A DNA stretch of 64,000 nt from Prado023 sp963788325 (GTDB lineage Bacteria > Actinomycetota > Actinomycetes > S36-B12 > CAIYMF01), in NCBI GenBank assembly GCA_963788325.1, contig CAWBGJ010000001.1, positions 124,001-188,000 on the forward strand, written 5' to 3'. Positions 7,756 through 15,969 of the stretch are shown in pieces. The stretch's first letter is position 1, and each line of letters opens with the position of its first letter. The position numbers and the translations under genes are program-made. Under the pieces are notes generated by a model. It made no database searches, was not told the DNA's origin, and worked only from the letters and a program-made list of their open reading frames with translations.

Positions 7756-8852
7756 CACCCTGCCAGGCCCAGCGCCCGCGCTGCGGCCGCGGCATCCACG
7801 GCGATCACCGTCGGGTCCTGGGCCTTGGCCAACGCCCACTGGGTGTCCTTGAGCCCGTGTCCGGTGAGCGTGCACACGATCGTCTGGCCCGCATCCACCT
7901 TGCCTGCGGCGGTCGCTGCCACCAGGCCGGCCACCGAAGCCGCCGACGCGGGCTCGCAGTACAGCCCGTCGCGAGCCGCCAGCGTGAGGTGGGCGTCGAG
8001 GATCTGCTCATCGCTGACCATGTCGATCAGCCCGCCGGACTCGTCGCGAGCCGCCACCGCGAAGTCCCACGATGCGGGATTCCCGATCCGGATGGCCGTG
8101 GCGATCGTCTCGGGGTGCAGAACCGGAGCGCCCCGCACGATCGGCGCGGCCCCCTCGGCCTGGAACCCCCACATCCTGGGCCGCTGGCCAGCGATCCCGT
8201 CGCGGTGGTACTCGACGTAGCCCTTCCAGTAGGCGGTGATGTTGCCGGCGTTGCCCACCGGCAGTACGTGCAGGTCCGGCGCGTCACCCAACGTGTCGAC
8301 GATCTCGAAGGCCGCGCTCTTCTGTCCCTCGATGCGAGCCGGGTTCACGGAGTTCACCAGGGCCACCGGGTACGTGTCGGACAGCTCGCGCGCGACTCGC
8401 AGGCAGTCGTCGAAGTTGCCCTCGACCTGCAGCAGCGTCGCACCGTGGGCCACCGCCTGGGCCAGCTTGCCCATGGCGATCTTGCCCGCGGGCACCAGCA
8501 CCGCGGGGGTCATCCCTGCCTTGGCGGCGTAGGCAGCGGCCGAGGCCGACGTGTTGCCGGTGGAGGCGCAGATCACGGCCCGGGCACCCTCGTGGGCCGC
8601 CATCGAGATGGCCATGGTCATCCCACGGTCCTTGAACGAGCCGGTCGGGTTGGCCCCGTCGAACTTCAGGAGCACCCGCGACCCGGTGAGCTCCGAGAGC
8701 CAGTTGGACTCCACCAGGGGCGTGCCCCCCTCGCACAGCGAGATCACCGGTGCCTGCTCGGGCAGGTCCATCCGGGCTCGGTACTCGGTGACCACGCCTC
8801 GCCAGGGCTGCGCCCCGGACCGCCGGGCACCCGCGGCACCGGGGGCGCTCAC
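7755..8852 (-). CDS. thrC: Threonine synthase
   Basis: Converts O-phosphohomoserine to threonine with pyridoxal phosphate, in the cytoplasm. The 365-residue protein has the PLP-lysine motif NPTGSFKDRGMT near residue 63, the glycine-rich phosphate loop VGNAGNITAYWKGY, and the typical start YRARMDLPEQAPVISLCEGGTPLV. The GTG start overlaps the hom stop as GTGA, and its own stop overlaps thrB, so all three genes form one unit. Length and motifs fit the short actinobacterial enzyme. Confidence 0.96.
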   Translation of the reverse strand: MSAPGAAGARRSGAQPWRGVVTEYRARMDLPEQAPVISLCEGGTPLVESNWLSELTGSRVLLKFDGANPTGSFKDRGMTMAISMAAHEGARAVICASTGNTSASAAAYAAKAGMTPAVLVPAGKIAMGKLAQAVAHGATLLQVEGNFDDCLRVARELSDTYPVALVNSVNPARIEGQKSAAFEIVDTLGDAPDLHVLPVGNAGNITAYWKGYVEYHRDGIAGQRPRMWGFQAEGAAPIVRGAPVLHPETIATAIRIGNPASWDFAVAARDESGGLIDMVSDEQILDAHLTLAARDGLYCEPASAASVAGLVAATAAGKVDAGQTIVCTLTGHGLKDTQWALAKAQDPTVIAVDAAAAARALGLAG

Positions 8853-10153
8853 TGCTCGGCTCCGATCACGCGCATGAATCCCACGACCTCGGCCACCGCG
8901 GGCAGCGCCCGAAGTGCGGCCACCGTCGCAGCAAGGTCCGCCTCGCGGCCCGAGTGGGTCAGGATCAGCAGCTCGGCACGGTCCCGTTCGCCCTTCTGGG
9001 TCATGCTGCGGATGCTCGCGCCGTGCTCGGCGAAGGCGCTGGCGACCGCAGCCAGGACGCCGGGTTCGTCCAGGACCCGAAGGTGCACGAGGTAGGCCGT
9101 GGAGGCGGCGCCGACGGGCAGGAGCGGGAGGTCGGCATAGGCCGACTCCCCCGGGCCGGTCGAGCCAGCAACCCGGTGCCGGGCGGCAGCCACGATGTCG
9201 CCGAGGACCGCGCTGGCCGTGGGCTGTCCACCGGCCCCGCGACCGTAGAACATCACCTGGCCAGCGGCGTCGGCCTCGATGTAGACCGCGTTGAACGAGT
9301 CCCGCACCCCCGCGAGCGGGTGCGTGAGCGGCACGAGGGTGGGGTGCACCCGCACGCTGACCCCTTCCACGCCACGGTCGGTCAGGCGCTCGGCGATCGC
9401 CAGCAGCTTGATCGTGCAGCCCATCTCCTGGGCGGCGCTCACGTCGGCGGCGCTCACCGCGCTGATCCCCTGCACGTCGACGTCGTCGAGGACCACTCGC
9501 GTGTGGAAGGCCAGCGAGGCCAGGATGGCGGTCTTCGCCGCGGCGTCGAGGCCCTCGACGTCTGCAGTCGGGTCGGCCTCGGCGTACCCGAGGGCCTGTG
9601 CCTCGGCCAGCGCATCGGCGAACGAGGCGCCGGAGGTGTCCATCTGGCTGAGGATGTAGTTGGTGGTGCCGTTCACGATGCCGAGGACACGATGGATCCG
9701 GTCACCGGCCAGGGACTCGCGCAGCGGGCGCAGCAGCGGGATCGCACCGGCCACGGCCGCCTCGTAGTAGAGGTCGACGCCGGCCTCCCGGGCGGCCGCG
9801 TGCAGGTCCGCACCCTCCGTGGCGATCAGGGCCTTGTTGGCGGTGACCACCGACGCCCCACCCTTGAGCGCGCGCAGGATGAGGTCCTTGGCCGGGTCGA
9901 TACCGCCCATCAGCTCGATCACCAGGTCGGGGTCGGTGTCCAGCAGCGCGGGCAGGTCTGAACTGACCAACTCGGGACGGATCCCGGGCCGCGGGCGTGT
10001 CACGTCGCGCACACCCACCGCCGTGACCTCGAGACGGGCCCCGATGCGCGCGGCCAGGTCCTCGGAGTGCTCCTCGAGGAGTCGCACCACTTGCGCGCCC
10101 ACGGTGCCACCGCCGAGCACGACGACGGACAGTGTTCCAGGCGGCGGTGCCAT
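8849..10153 (-). CDS. hom: Homoserine dehydrogenase
   Basis: Reduces aspartate semialdehyde to homoserine with NAD(P)H, the branch point to threonine and methionine. The 434 residues comprise a Rossmann NAD domain (VVVLGGGTVGAQVVRLL), the catalytic domain (GIVNGTTNYILSQMD and EAQALGYAEADPTADVEGLDAAAK) and a C-terminal ACT domain (YLVHLRVLDEPGVLAAVASAFAEHG), which in relatives mediates threonine feedback. GAGGAG lies seven bases before the ATG. It is the first gene of hom-thrC-thrB and is separated from lysA by 200 bases with a hairpin, so it may have its own promoter. Confidence 0.96.
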   Translation of the reverse strand: MAPPPGTLSVVVLGGGTVGAQVVRLLEEHSEDLAARIGARLEVTAVGVRDVTRPRPGIRPELVSSDLPALLDTDPDLVIELMGGIDPAKDLILRALKGGASVVTANKALIATEGADLHAAAREAGVDLYYEAAVAGAIPLLRPLRESLAGDRIHRVLGIVNGTTNYILSQMDTSGASFADALAEAQALGYAEADPTADVEGLDAAAKTAILASLAFHTRVVLDDVDVQGISAVSAADVSAAQEMGCTIKLLAIAERLTDRGVEGVSVRVHPTLVPLTHPLAGVRDSFNAVYIEADAAGQVMFYGRGAGGQPTASAVLGDIVAAARHRVAGSTGPGESAYADLPLLPVGAASTAYLVHLRVLDEPGVLAAVASAFAEHGASIRSMTQKGERDRAELLILTHSGREADLAATVAALRALPAVAEVVGFMRVIGAEQ

Positions 10154-10290
10154 GACAGGACTCCTCGCGGTTCGGTGCCGCCACCGGAAGGGCGCGGCGC
10201 AACGGCGCCGATTCTCTCACGGGACCGGAAGCGGCCCTACCTGCCGGCAGCCGGTCGACGCGCCCCGGCGTGTGCTCGCCGGCCCTTGCC

Positions 10291-10325
10291 TCATCGATCG
10301 AGCACGTTGAGTGCCAGATCGATGA
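10291..10325. other. Intergenic hairpin between lysA and hom
   Basis: TCATCGATCGAGCAC and GTGCCAGATCGATGA form a 15-bp stem with two mismatched positions and a five-base loop (GTTGA). It lies about 30 bases after the lysA stop and about 140 bases before hom on the minus strand. No T-run follows, so it may be a weak terminator, an RNA-processing site or an operator for the threonine genes. Confidence 0.5.
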
Positions 10326-10353
10326 TGCAGGCTCCGGATCGGCGCCGTCGTGC

Positions 10354-11784
10354 CTACTGGGCGGCGGGGGTGAGGCCAGCGTCGAGGGCGAACAGATCCG
10401 CCTCGGTCTCCCGCCGCAGGACGACCCGGTGCGCTCCACCCCGGACGGACACCACGGGGGGCCGCGCAACCATGTTGTAGTTCGACGCCATCGCCCGGCA
10501 GTAGGCCCCGGTCGCAGCGACCGCCAGCAGGTCCCCCCGGGTGAGGTCGGCGGGCAACCAAGCATCGCGCACGACGATGTCACCGGACTCGCAGTGCTTG
10601 CCGACCACCCGGGTCAGCATCGCCGGAGCGCTGGACACCCGCGAGGCGAGCACGACGGTGTAGTCGGCGTCGTAGAGGGCGGTGCGGATGTTGTCGCTCA
10701 TGCCGCCGTCGACCGAGACGTAGGTCCGCCACGCGCCGGTCCGGTACTCGACCGGCTTGATCGTGCCCACCTCGTAGAGGGTGATCATGCTCGGTCCCAC
10801 GATCGCGCGCCCGGGTTCGACTGCGATCAGCGGCACGGCGATCCCTCGCCGGGCACACTCCCCCGCAACGATCACCCGGAGGGCCTCGGCCATGCCGACT
10901 GGGGCGACCGGGTCGTCTGTGGGCAGGTAGGCGATGCCCATCCCGCCGCCCAGGTTGAGCTCGGAGACCGCGATGCCGTCGTCCTGAGCGAGGTCCGCGA
11001 TGAACCCGACCACCCGGTGGGCGGCGACCTCGAAGCCCGAGGTGCTGAAGATCTGCGAGCCGATGTGCGAGTGGATCCCCGCCAGGTGCAGGTCGGGCGC
11101 GGCATGCACGCGCAGGACTGCCTCGCGGGCGGTTCCCGAGGTCAGCGACAGGCCGAACTTCTGGTCCTCGTGGGCTGTGGCGATGAACTCGTGCGTGTGC
11201 GCCTCCACCCCGGTCGTCACCCGGACCAGGACCTCGGCGATGACGCCCGCGTCCCGGGCCAGGGCAGCCAGCCGGTCGACCTCCTCCAGGGAGTCCAGCA
11301 CGAATCGGCCCACCCGTGCGGCCAGGCCCGCGCGCAGTTCCGCGTCGGACTTGTTGCTTCCGTGCATGGTCATCCGCTCGCCGGGGAAGCCCGATGCCTG
11401 CGCCAGGGCCAGCTCACCCCCGGTGCAGACATCGAGACCCAGGCCCTCCTCGGCCAACCAGCGTGCCGTCGTCGCGCTCAGGAAGGACTTGCCTGCGAAC
11501 GAGACGCTGCCGGGGATGTCGCGGTCGGTGTACGCAGCCTGGAATGCGGCCGCCCGGGCCCGGAAGTCCGCCTCGTCAAGAATCAGCGCGGGGGTGCCGT
11601 GGGTGGCGGCCAGGTCGCGCACCGACAGCCCACCGACGACGAGCACGCCCTCGGCATCGCGACGCGCGGTGGCCGGCCAGATGTGCGGATCGATCCTGGC
11701 CATGGCAGCCGGCTCCGGGGCGGCCGAGACCGGCGTGGTGGGGACGAACTCCCCGTGCAGGGGTCCAGCGGGGTGCGCGCGCAT
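10354..11784 (-). CDS. lysA: Diaminopimelate decarboxylase
   Basis: Decarboxylates meso-diaminopimelate to lysine with PLP. The 476-residue protein has the fold-III barrel with PLP-lysine SFAGKSFL near residue 92, HSHIGSQIF, the glycine-rich GGGMGIAY, and the CESGD segment that completes the active site of the neighbouring subunit. It follows argS and the BrkB-like gene in the conserved argS-lysA-hom order. A TAGGAT hexamer lies seven bases before the ATG, so the transcript may be leaderless; the same bases could also act as a weak ribosome site. The first 25 residues are poorly conserved. Confidence 0.96.
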   Translation of the reverse strand: MRAHPAGPLHGEFVPTTPVSAAPEPAAMARIDPHIWPATARRDAEGVLVVGGLSVRDLAATHGTPALILDEADFRARAAAFQAAYTDRDIPGSVSFAGKSFLSATTARWLAEEGLGLDVCTGGELALAQASGFPGERMTMHGSNKSDAELRAGLAARVGRFVLDSLEEVDRLAALARDAGVIAEVLVRVTTGVEAHTHEFIATAHEDQKFGLSLTSGTAREAVLRVHAAPDLHLAGIHSHIGSQIFSTSGFEVAAHRVVGFIADLAQDDGIAVSELNLGGGMGIAYLPTDDPVAPVGMAEALRVIVAGECARRGIAVPLIAVEPGRAIVGPSMITLYEVGTIKPVEYRTGAWRTYVSVDGGMSDNIRTALYDADYTVVLASRVSSAPAMLTRVVGKHCESGDIVVRDAWLPADLTRGDLLAVAATGAYCRAMASNYNMVARPPVVSVRGGAHRVVLRRETEADLFALDAGLTPAAQ

Positions 11785-11791
11785 GGGGGCG

Positions 11792-11797
11792 ATCCTA
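11792..11797 (-). promoter_or_regulatory. Probable -10 element for leaderless lysA mRNA
   Basis: TAGGAT on the minus strand ends seven bases before the lysA ATG, the spacing expected when transcription begins at the start codon. No clear -35 box is seen. Confidence 0.4.
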
Positions 11798-11855
11798 CGG
11801 TGGGCGGCCAGGCAGCGCCGGTGCCTCAGGCGACTGGGGGCTTGCGCGTCGGCCC

Positions 11856-12896
11856 CTACGACGGGGCGTTCGAGGGCCTGTCACGGCGGCGGAAGCCCTG
11901 CCGCATCCCCTCCACCTCGGCCGACAGCACGATCGCCGTCCCGATCAGGTACAGCCAGATCTCCAGGGCGATCACGCCGCCAAGCACCGCGACGATCTGG
12001 GAGTAGGTGTTCGAGGCCGTCAGGTACCAGCCCAGGCCCACGCTGCCCAGGACCACCAGCGCAGTGCCCAGTGCCGCGCCGAGGTTGACCCACCCCACGG
12101 CCCGGCGTCGACGGATCCCGAAGCGCATCGCCGCGGTGAGCATGAGATACACCACAAGGATCCCCAGCGGAGTCCTCACGACGCGCAGGTTCTGGCTCAG
12201 CACCTCACCGATGCCCAGGCGGTCCAGGACGCTCGGGATCAGCGTGAGGGCCAGCACCGACACGATGATGAGCATCTGCGCCAGCAGCGTGATCAGGATC
12301 GCTATGCCTCGACCGAGCAGGCTCGGGTACTCCGGCTCCTGCTCGAAGGCGACGTCGAGGACCTGTCGCCCCACGTACACGAAACGGCTGGCCGCGTACA
12401 GCGACAGGAGCACACCCACGGCGCCAGCCACTCCCAAGGAGTTCAGGCCGCCCGGCGGCAGGGCTGCGATCTGGTCGAGGAAGGGAGTCAGGGTCTTCAG
12501 CAGGTCAGGGCGCTCCTTGAGGAGCTCCTCGATCCGGGCCACGAACTCCGCCGGGTCCAGGAACACCGCCACCAGGGCGCCCAAGGACAGCACCGAGGGC
12601 ACCAGGGACAGGAGCGCGAAGAACGCCAGGCCCCCGGCAAGCACGGAACCACGGTGTCGGGCATATCGGGCATAGACCGACGCCCAGAAGCCAGCCTGGC
12701 CCGCAAGCGGCGGAACCCAGGTCGCGACCCGGCCGGTCCACTTCACGACCGCCGGGGAGCCGCCCTCCTCCAGCACACGCTCCTGTGCCGACATCCCCGA
12801 CCATGGACTGGTCGACCCCTGCGCCTCCTCGGCCGGCGGGTCCGGGGCCCCGTCCGGGGGCCCGGCCGCGGGCTCGGACGCGGGCGCGGGCGCCAC
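11856..12896 (-). CDS. YihY/BrkB-family inner membrane protein
   Basis: A 346-residue membrane protein with about six hydrophobic segments. The family pattern is visible in ARHRGSVLAGGLAFFALLSLVPSVL (first TM) and the later GVIALEIWLYLIGTAIVLSAE. Its molecular role is not established; the family was once mislabelled as RNase BN. The N-terminal 40 residues are acidic, proline-rich and variable. The GTG start sits three bases after the argS stop, so it is coupled to argS; an ATG at codon 35 is an alternative. It separates argS from lysA, which are usually adjacent. Confidence 0.85.
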   Translation of the reverse strand: MAPAPASEPAAGPPDGAPDPPAEEAQGSTSPWSGMSAQERVLEEGGSPAVVKWTGRVATWVPPLAGQAGFWASVYARYARHRGSVLAGGLAFFALLSLVPSVLSLGALVAVFLDPAEFVARIEELLKERPDLLKTLTPFLDQIAALPPGGLNSLGVAGAVGVLLSLYAASRFVYVGRQVLDVAFEQEPEYPSLLGRGIAILITLLAQMLIIVSVLALTLIPSVLDRLGIGEVLSQNLRVVRTPLGILVVYLMLTAAMRFGIRRRRAVGWVNLGAALGTALVVLGSVGLGWYLTASNTYSQIVAVLGGVIALEIWLYLIGTAIVLSAEVEGMRQGFRRRDRPSNAPS

Positions 12897-12899
12897 GGG

Positions 12900-14564
12900 C
12901 TACATCCGCTCCGGAGCAGAGACGCCCAGCATGCCCAGGCCGTTGACCAGCACCTGGCGGGATGCGGCGCACAACCACAACCGGGCGATGTGCAGGTCGT
13001 CGACCGGTTCGTCGCCCATCGGCAGCACGCGACACACGTCATAGAAGCGGTGGTAGGCCGTGGCCAGTCGCTCCAGGTAGCGAGCGATCCGGTGCGGCTC
13101 GCGCAACTCGGCTGCAGAGGCGACCACGCGGGGGAACTCCGCCAGCACCCCGAGCAGGTCGTTCTCCCGCTCGTGGGCCAGCAGTGCCGGGTCGAACGCC
13201 TGGTTGCGCCAGTCGATGCCCAGGTCAGCGGCGTTGCGCAGCACCGAGGCGATCCGTGCTGAGCCGTACTGGACGTAGTAGACGGGGTTGTCATTGCTGC
13301 GCTTGAGGAGCAGGTCGACATCGAGCACCAACGGCGAGTCCACGGGGTAGCGGATCAGCGAGTAGCGGGCAGCGTCGACGCCCACCTCGTCGACGAGGTC
13401 GTCGATGGTGATGATGTTGCCGGCACGCTTGCTCAGCCGGACCTCCTGTCCGCCCTTGACCATCTTGACCAGCTGGCCGATGAGTACCTCGATGTGGCTG
13501 TCCGGGTCGTCGCCGGCACAGGCAGCCACCGCCCGCAACCGGTTGACATAGCCATGGTGGTCCGCGCCGAGAAGGTAGATGCACAGGTCGGCTCCACGCA
13601 TCCGCTTGTCCACGTAGTAGGCGGTGTCGGAGGCGAAGTACGTGAGCTCCCCGTCGGCCTTGACCAGCACCCTGTCCTTGTCATCGTCGAAGTCGCTCGT
13701 GCGCAGCCACACCGCGCCGTCGGCCTCGTAGACGTGCCCCTGCTCGCGAAGCTTCGCGAAGGCGCGCTCGACTGCCCCGGAGTCGTGCAGCGCACGCTCG
13801 GAGGCCCACACCTCGAAGTGGGTCGCGAACCTGGCCAGGCTCTCCTGCTGGGCCTCGAGCTGGTGGCGATAGCCCAGTTCGCGGAACATGACCAGCTGCT
13901 GGTCGTGCGGCAGGTCCTTGATCCCCGAGTCGTTGGCGACGATCTCCGCGGCGATCCCCTTGATGTAGCTGCCGTGATAGCCACCCTCGGGCGCCGGGCG
14001 GCCCTGGGCGGCGTTCATGATCGACTCGCCGAACCGGTCCATCTGCACGCCGCGGTCGTTGATGTAGAACTCGCGGGTGACGTCGGCGCCCTGAGCCGCC
14101 AGCACCCGGGCGATCGCATCGCCGACTGCCGCCCAGCGCGTGTGGCCCAGGTGGATCGGACCGGTCGGGTTGGCGGAGATGAACTCGATGTTGATCCAGC
14201 GTCCGTGCTGGGTGGTGCCGTGGCCGTAGTGACCGTCCTCGGCGACGATCCGCGCTGCCACCTCGCCGGCGCTGGCTGTCTCGAGGGTGATGTTGACGAA
14301 CCCGGGACCGGCCACCTCGGCACGGGCGATCGCCGGGCTCTGGACCAGTTGGGCCGCCAGGAGCTCGCCGATCACGCGGGGCGGGGTGTGCGCGGCCTTG
14401 GCCAGTGTCATCGCCACATTCGTGGCGTAGTCGCCGTGCTCACGGTTCTTCGGCCGTTCCACGGTGGCCACGACGCGGAAGCCCTTGGGCAGGCACAGCT
14501 TGCTGTCCGCGATCAGGTCGCTCACGGTGGCCGACACAAGGGCGGCCAGGGCGTCGGGGGTCAT
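12900..14564 (-). CDS. argS: Arginine--tRNA ligase
   Basis: Class I synthetase that charges tRNA-Arg. The 554 residues include the N-terminal Add-1 tRNA-elbow domain (RPKNREHGDYATNVAM), the HIGH-type motif NPTGPIHLGHTRWAAVGD near residue 130, a KMSKS-like RLSKRAGNIITIDDL, and the C-terminal anticodon-binding helices (PHRIARYLERLATAYHRFYD). A TACGAT hexamer lies six bases before the ATG, suggesting a leaderless transcript. Notably, the next gene on the opposite strand is a tRNA-Arg. Confidence 0.96.
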   Translation of the reverse strand: MTPDALAALVSATVSDLIADSKLCLPKGFRVVATVERPKNREHGDYATNVAMTLAKAAHTPPRVIGELLAAQLVQSPAIARAEVAGPGFVNITLETASAGEVAARIVAEDGHYGHGTTQHGRWINIEFISANPTGPIHLGHTRWAAVGDAIARVLAAQGADVTREFYINDRGVQMDRFGESIMNAAQGRPAPEGGYHGSYIKGIAAEIVANDSGIKDLPHDQQLVMFRELGYRHQLEAQQESLARFATHFEVWASERALHDSGAVERAFAKLREQGHVYEADGAVWLRTSDFDDDKDRVLVKADGELTYFASDTAYYVDKRMRGADLCIYLLGADHHGYVNRLRAVAACAGDDPDSHIEVLIGQLVKMVKGGQEVRLSKRAGNIITIDDLVDEVGVDAARYSLIRYPVDSPLVLDVDLLLKRSNDNPVYYVQYGSARIASVLRNAADLGIDWRNQAFDPALLAHERENDLLGVLAEFPRVVASAAELREPHRIARYLERLATAYHRFYDVCRVLPMGDEPVDDLHIARLWLCAASRQVLVNGLGMLGVSAPERM

Positions 14565-14570
14565 GCGGGA

Positions 14571-14576
14571 ATCGTA
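14571..14576 (-). promoter_or_regulatory. Probable -10 element for leaderless argS mRNA
   Basis: TACGAT on the minus strand is separated from the argS ATG by six bases (TCCCGC), matching the spacing seen at other leaderless candidates in this window. Confidence 0.4.
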
Positions 14577-14687
14577 GTGCGGCGACCAGGTGCCCCACGA
14601 CGAACCAGCGCCCCACTGCCCGCCGGGCCGCCGCCCGTGGCCTCCACCAGCCCCGAGGACCGGTGCGACTACTCCGGGGCGTGGGAT

Positions 14688-14716
14688 TTGGGGGGCGGTT
14701 GGGCGGCCGCTAGGAT
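14688..14716 (+). promoter_or_regulatory. Promoter of tRNA-Arg
   Basis: TTGGGG (14688-14693) and TAGGAT (14711-14716) are separated by 17 bases, a good sigma-70-type -35/-10 pair. RNA would begin about seven bases before the mature tRNA. Confidence 0.6.
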
Positions 14717-14729
14717 GGGCGGAGCCCTG

Positions 14730-14801
14730 GCCCCCGTAGCTCAGGGGATAGAGCGGTGCCCTCCGGAGGCATGCGCGCAGGTTCGAATCCTGCCGGGGGC
14801 A
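14730..14801 (+). tRNA. tRNA-Arg (anticodon CCG)
   Basis: The 72 bases fold as a standard cloverleaf: seven-pair acceptor stem GCCCCCG/CGGGGGC with discriminator A, D stem GCTC/GAGC, anticodon stem GTGCC/GGCAT with one G-T pair, loop CTCCGGA giving anticodon CCG, and T stem GCAGG/CCTGC with loop TTCGAAT. It reads CGG, a frequent arginine codon in such GC-rich genomes. The 3' CCA is not encoded. Confidence 0.95.
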
Positions 14802-14812
14802 CGTCGCGAGTG

Positions 14813-14848
14813 GGCCCCCGCTCGGGGCCGGCTCGATGCCTTCGAGCC
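14813..14848 (+). terminator. Tandem hairpins after tRNA-Arg
   Basis: Two hairpins follow the tRNA: GGCCCC/GGGGCC with a five-base loop, then GGCTCGA/TCGAGCC with loop TGCCT. No T-run follows. They probably end or process the tRNA transcript. Confidence 0.5.
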
Positions 14849-14934
14849 CTGTGCAGGAGCCGTCGGCCTGACCCCGGGCCTAGGAGTCCGGCCGGGGGCA
14901 GGAATCGCCCGGGCGAGCGGACAGAGGAGAACCG

Positions 14935-15759
14935 TTGGCTGAAGCCCGCTCCCCCGCTGCCACCGTCGACACGATCGACCAGTCGGCCGTGGACAAGTCA
15001 GCCCTGCCCGGGTCCCGGCTACTCGTGATGTCGATCCTCGGAGGGATGCTGATCGCCGTCGGGGCGCTGCTGGCCGTGGTCGTCGCCGGAGGCGCGACCG
15101 GGCTGCAGGCCACCAACCCCGGCCTGGTCCGACTGCTGATGGGGGCGGTGTTCCCAGTGGGGTTCATCGCCATCATGCTCACCGGGGCAGGGTTGTTCAC
15201 CTCGGACTGCGCCACCCAGATGGTGCCCTGGTACCGCCGACGGGTGACGGGCGCTGCGATGATGCGCGTGCTCGTGCTCGCCTACCTGGCCAACGTGGTC
15301 GGGGCGGTCGGACTCGCGGCGCTGGGCTGGGCCGGCGGGATCCTCCGAGCCGACCAGACGTGGACGCCCTTCCTGCTGGACCTCGCCGAGGGCAAGCTCT
15401 CCCACGGGTGGGGCGAGGTCTTCGCCAAGGGGATCCTGGCCAACATGCTGGTGTGCGTGGCCGCGTGGCAGGCCTACTCCGCGCGGTCCTCGACCGGGAA
15501 GATACTCGGGATCTGGTTGCCCGTGATGGCCTTCGTGGCGCTAGGCACCGAGCACAGCATCGCGAACCTGTTCTTCATCCCCGCAGCCATGTTCAGCGGG
15601 GCGGACATCACCGTGGTCCAGTTCGTGACTGCCAACCTGATTCCGGCCACGTTGGGCAACTGGGTCGGCGGCGCGCTGCTGATCGGGTTGCCCTACGCCT
15701 GGCTGTACACGCAGGCCCCAGCCCGGACCCCCCAGGTTGTGGGCGGCGAGCGGCACTGA
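14935..15759 (+). CDS. Formate/nitrite transporter (FNT) family channel
   Basis: A 274-residue membrane protein with six hydrophobic segments. FNT channels pass formate, nitrite or hydrosulfide as pentamers. Family signatures are GAGLFTSDCATQMVP (the first broken-helix region) and GTEHSIANLFFIPAAMF, which contains the conserved pore histidine. The start is TTG, supported by AGAGGAG six bases upstream. It lies alone between tRNA-Arg and a convergent M20 peptidase gene, so the substrate is not shown by context. NirC-like or FocA-like is equally possible; with the sulfur genes further right, hydrosulfide should also be considered. Confidence 0.85.
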   Translation: MAEARSPAATVDTIDQSAVDKSALPGSRLLVMSILGGMLIAVGALLAVVVAGGATGLQATNPGLVRLLMGAVFPVGFIAIMLTGAGLFTSDCATQMVPWYRRRVTGAAMMRVLVLAYLANVVGAVGLAALGWAGGILRADQTWTPFLLDLAEGKLSHGWGEVFAKGILANMLVCVAAWQAYSARSSTGKILGIWLPVMAFVALGTEHSIANLFFIPAAMFSGADITVVQFVTANLIPATLGNWVGGALLIGLPYAWLYTQAPARTPQVVGGERH

Positions 15760-15969
15760 CGCGCCCACGCCGATCCCAGCCGGTCTTTGAGGGGCGTCGC
15801 GCTGTGGTCCGGGCCGGCATCCGAGGGATGTCACGAGGTGCACTGAGCCTCGATCGGCAGGCGGTCACGTCCACGGTCACCCCGGTGGATCTCACCGCCA
15901 CGTCGCCCTGTCAGCACGCTCGGGACAGAGGTCACCAGTGTACGTCCAGCATCGCATCACCCTTGGGCA

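Noticed and set aside
10291..10325. CIRCE-like heat-shock element in the lysA-hom gap
   Set aside because: Contains GCACTC-like bases but the second half and the nine-base spacer of CIRCE do not match.
15760..15969. Possible small gene or terminator between the FNT channel and M20 genes
   Set aside because: No convincing frame, ribosome site or hairpin was found in these 210 bases.
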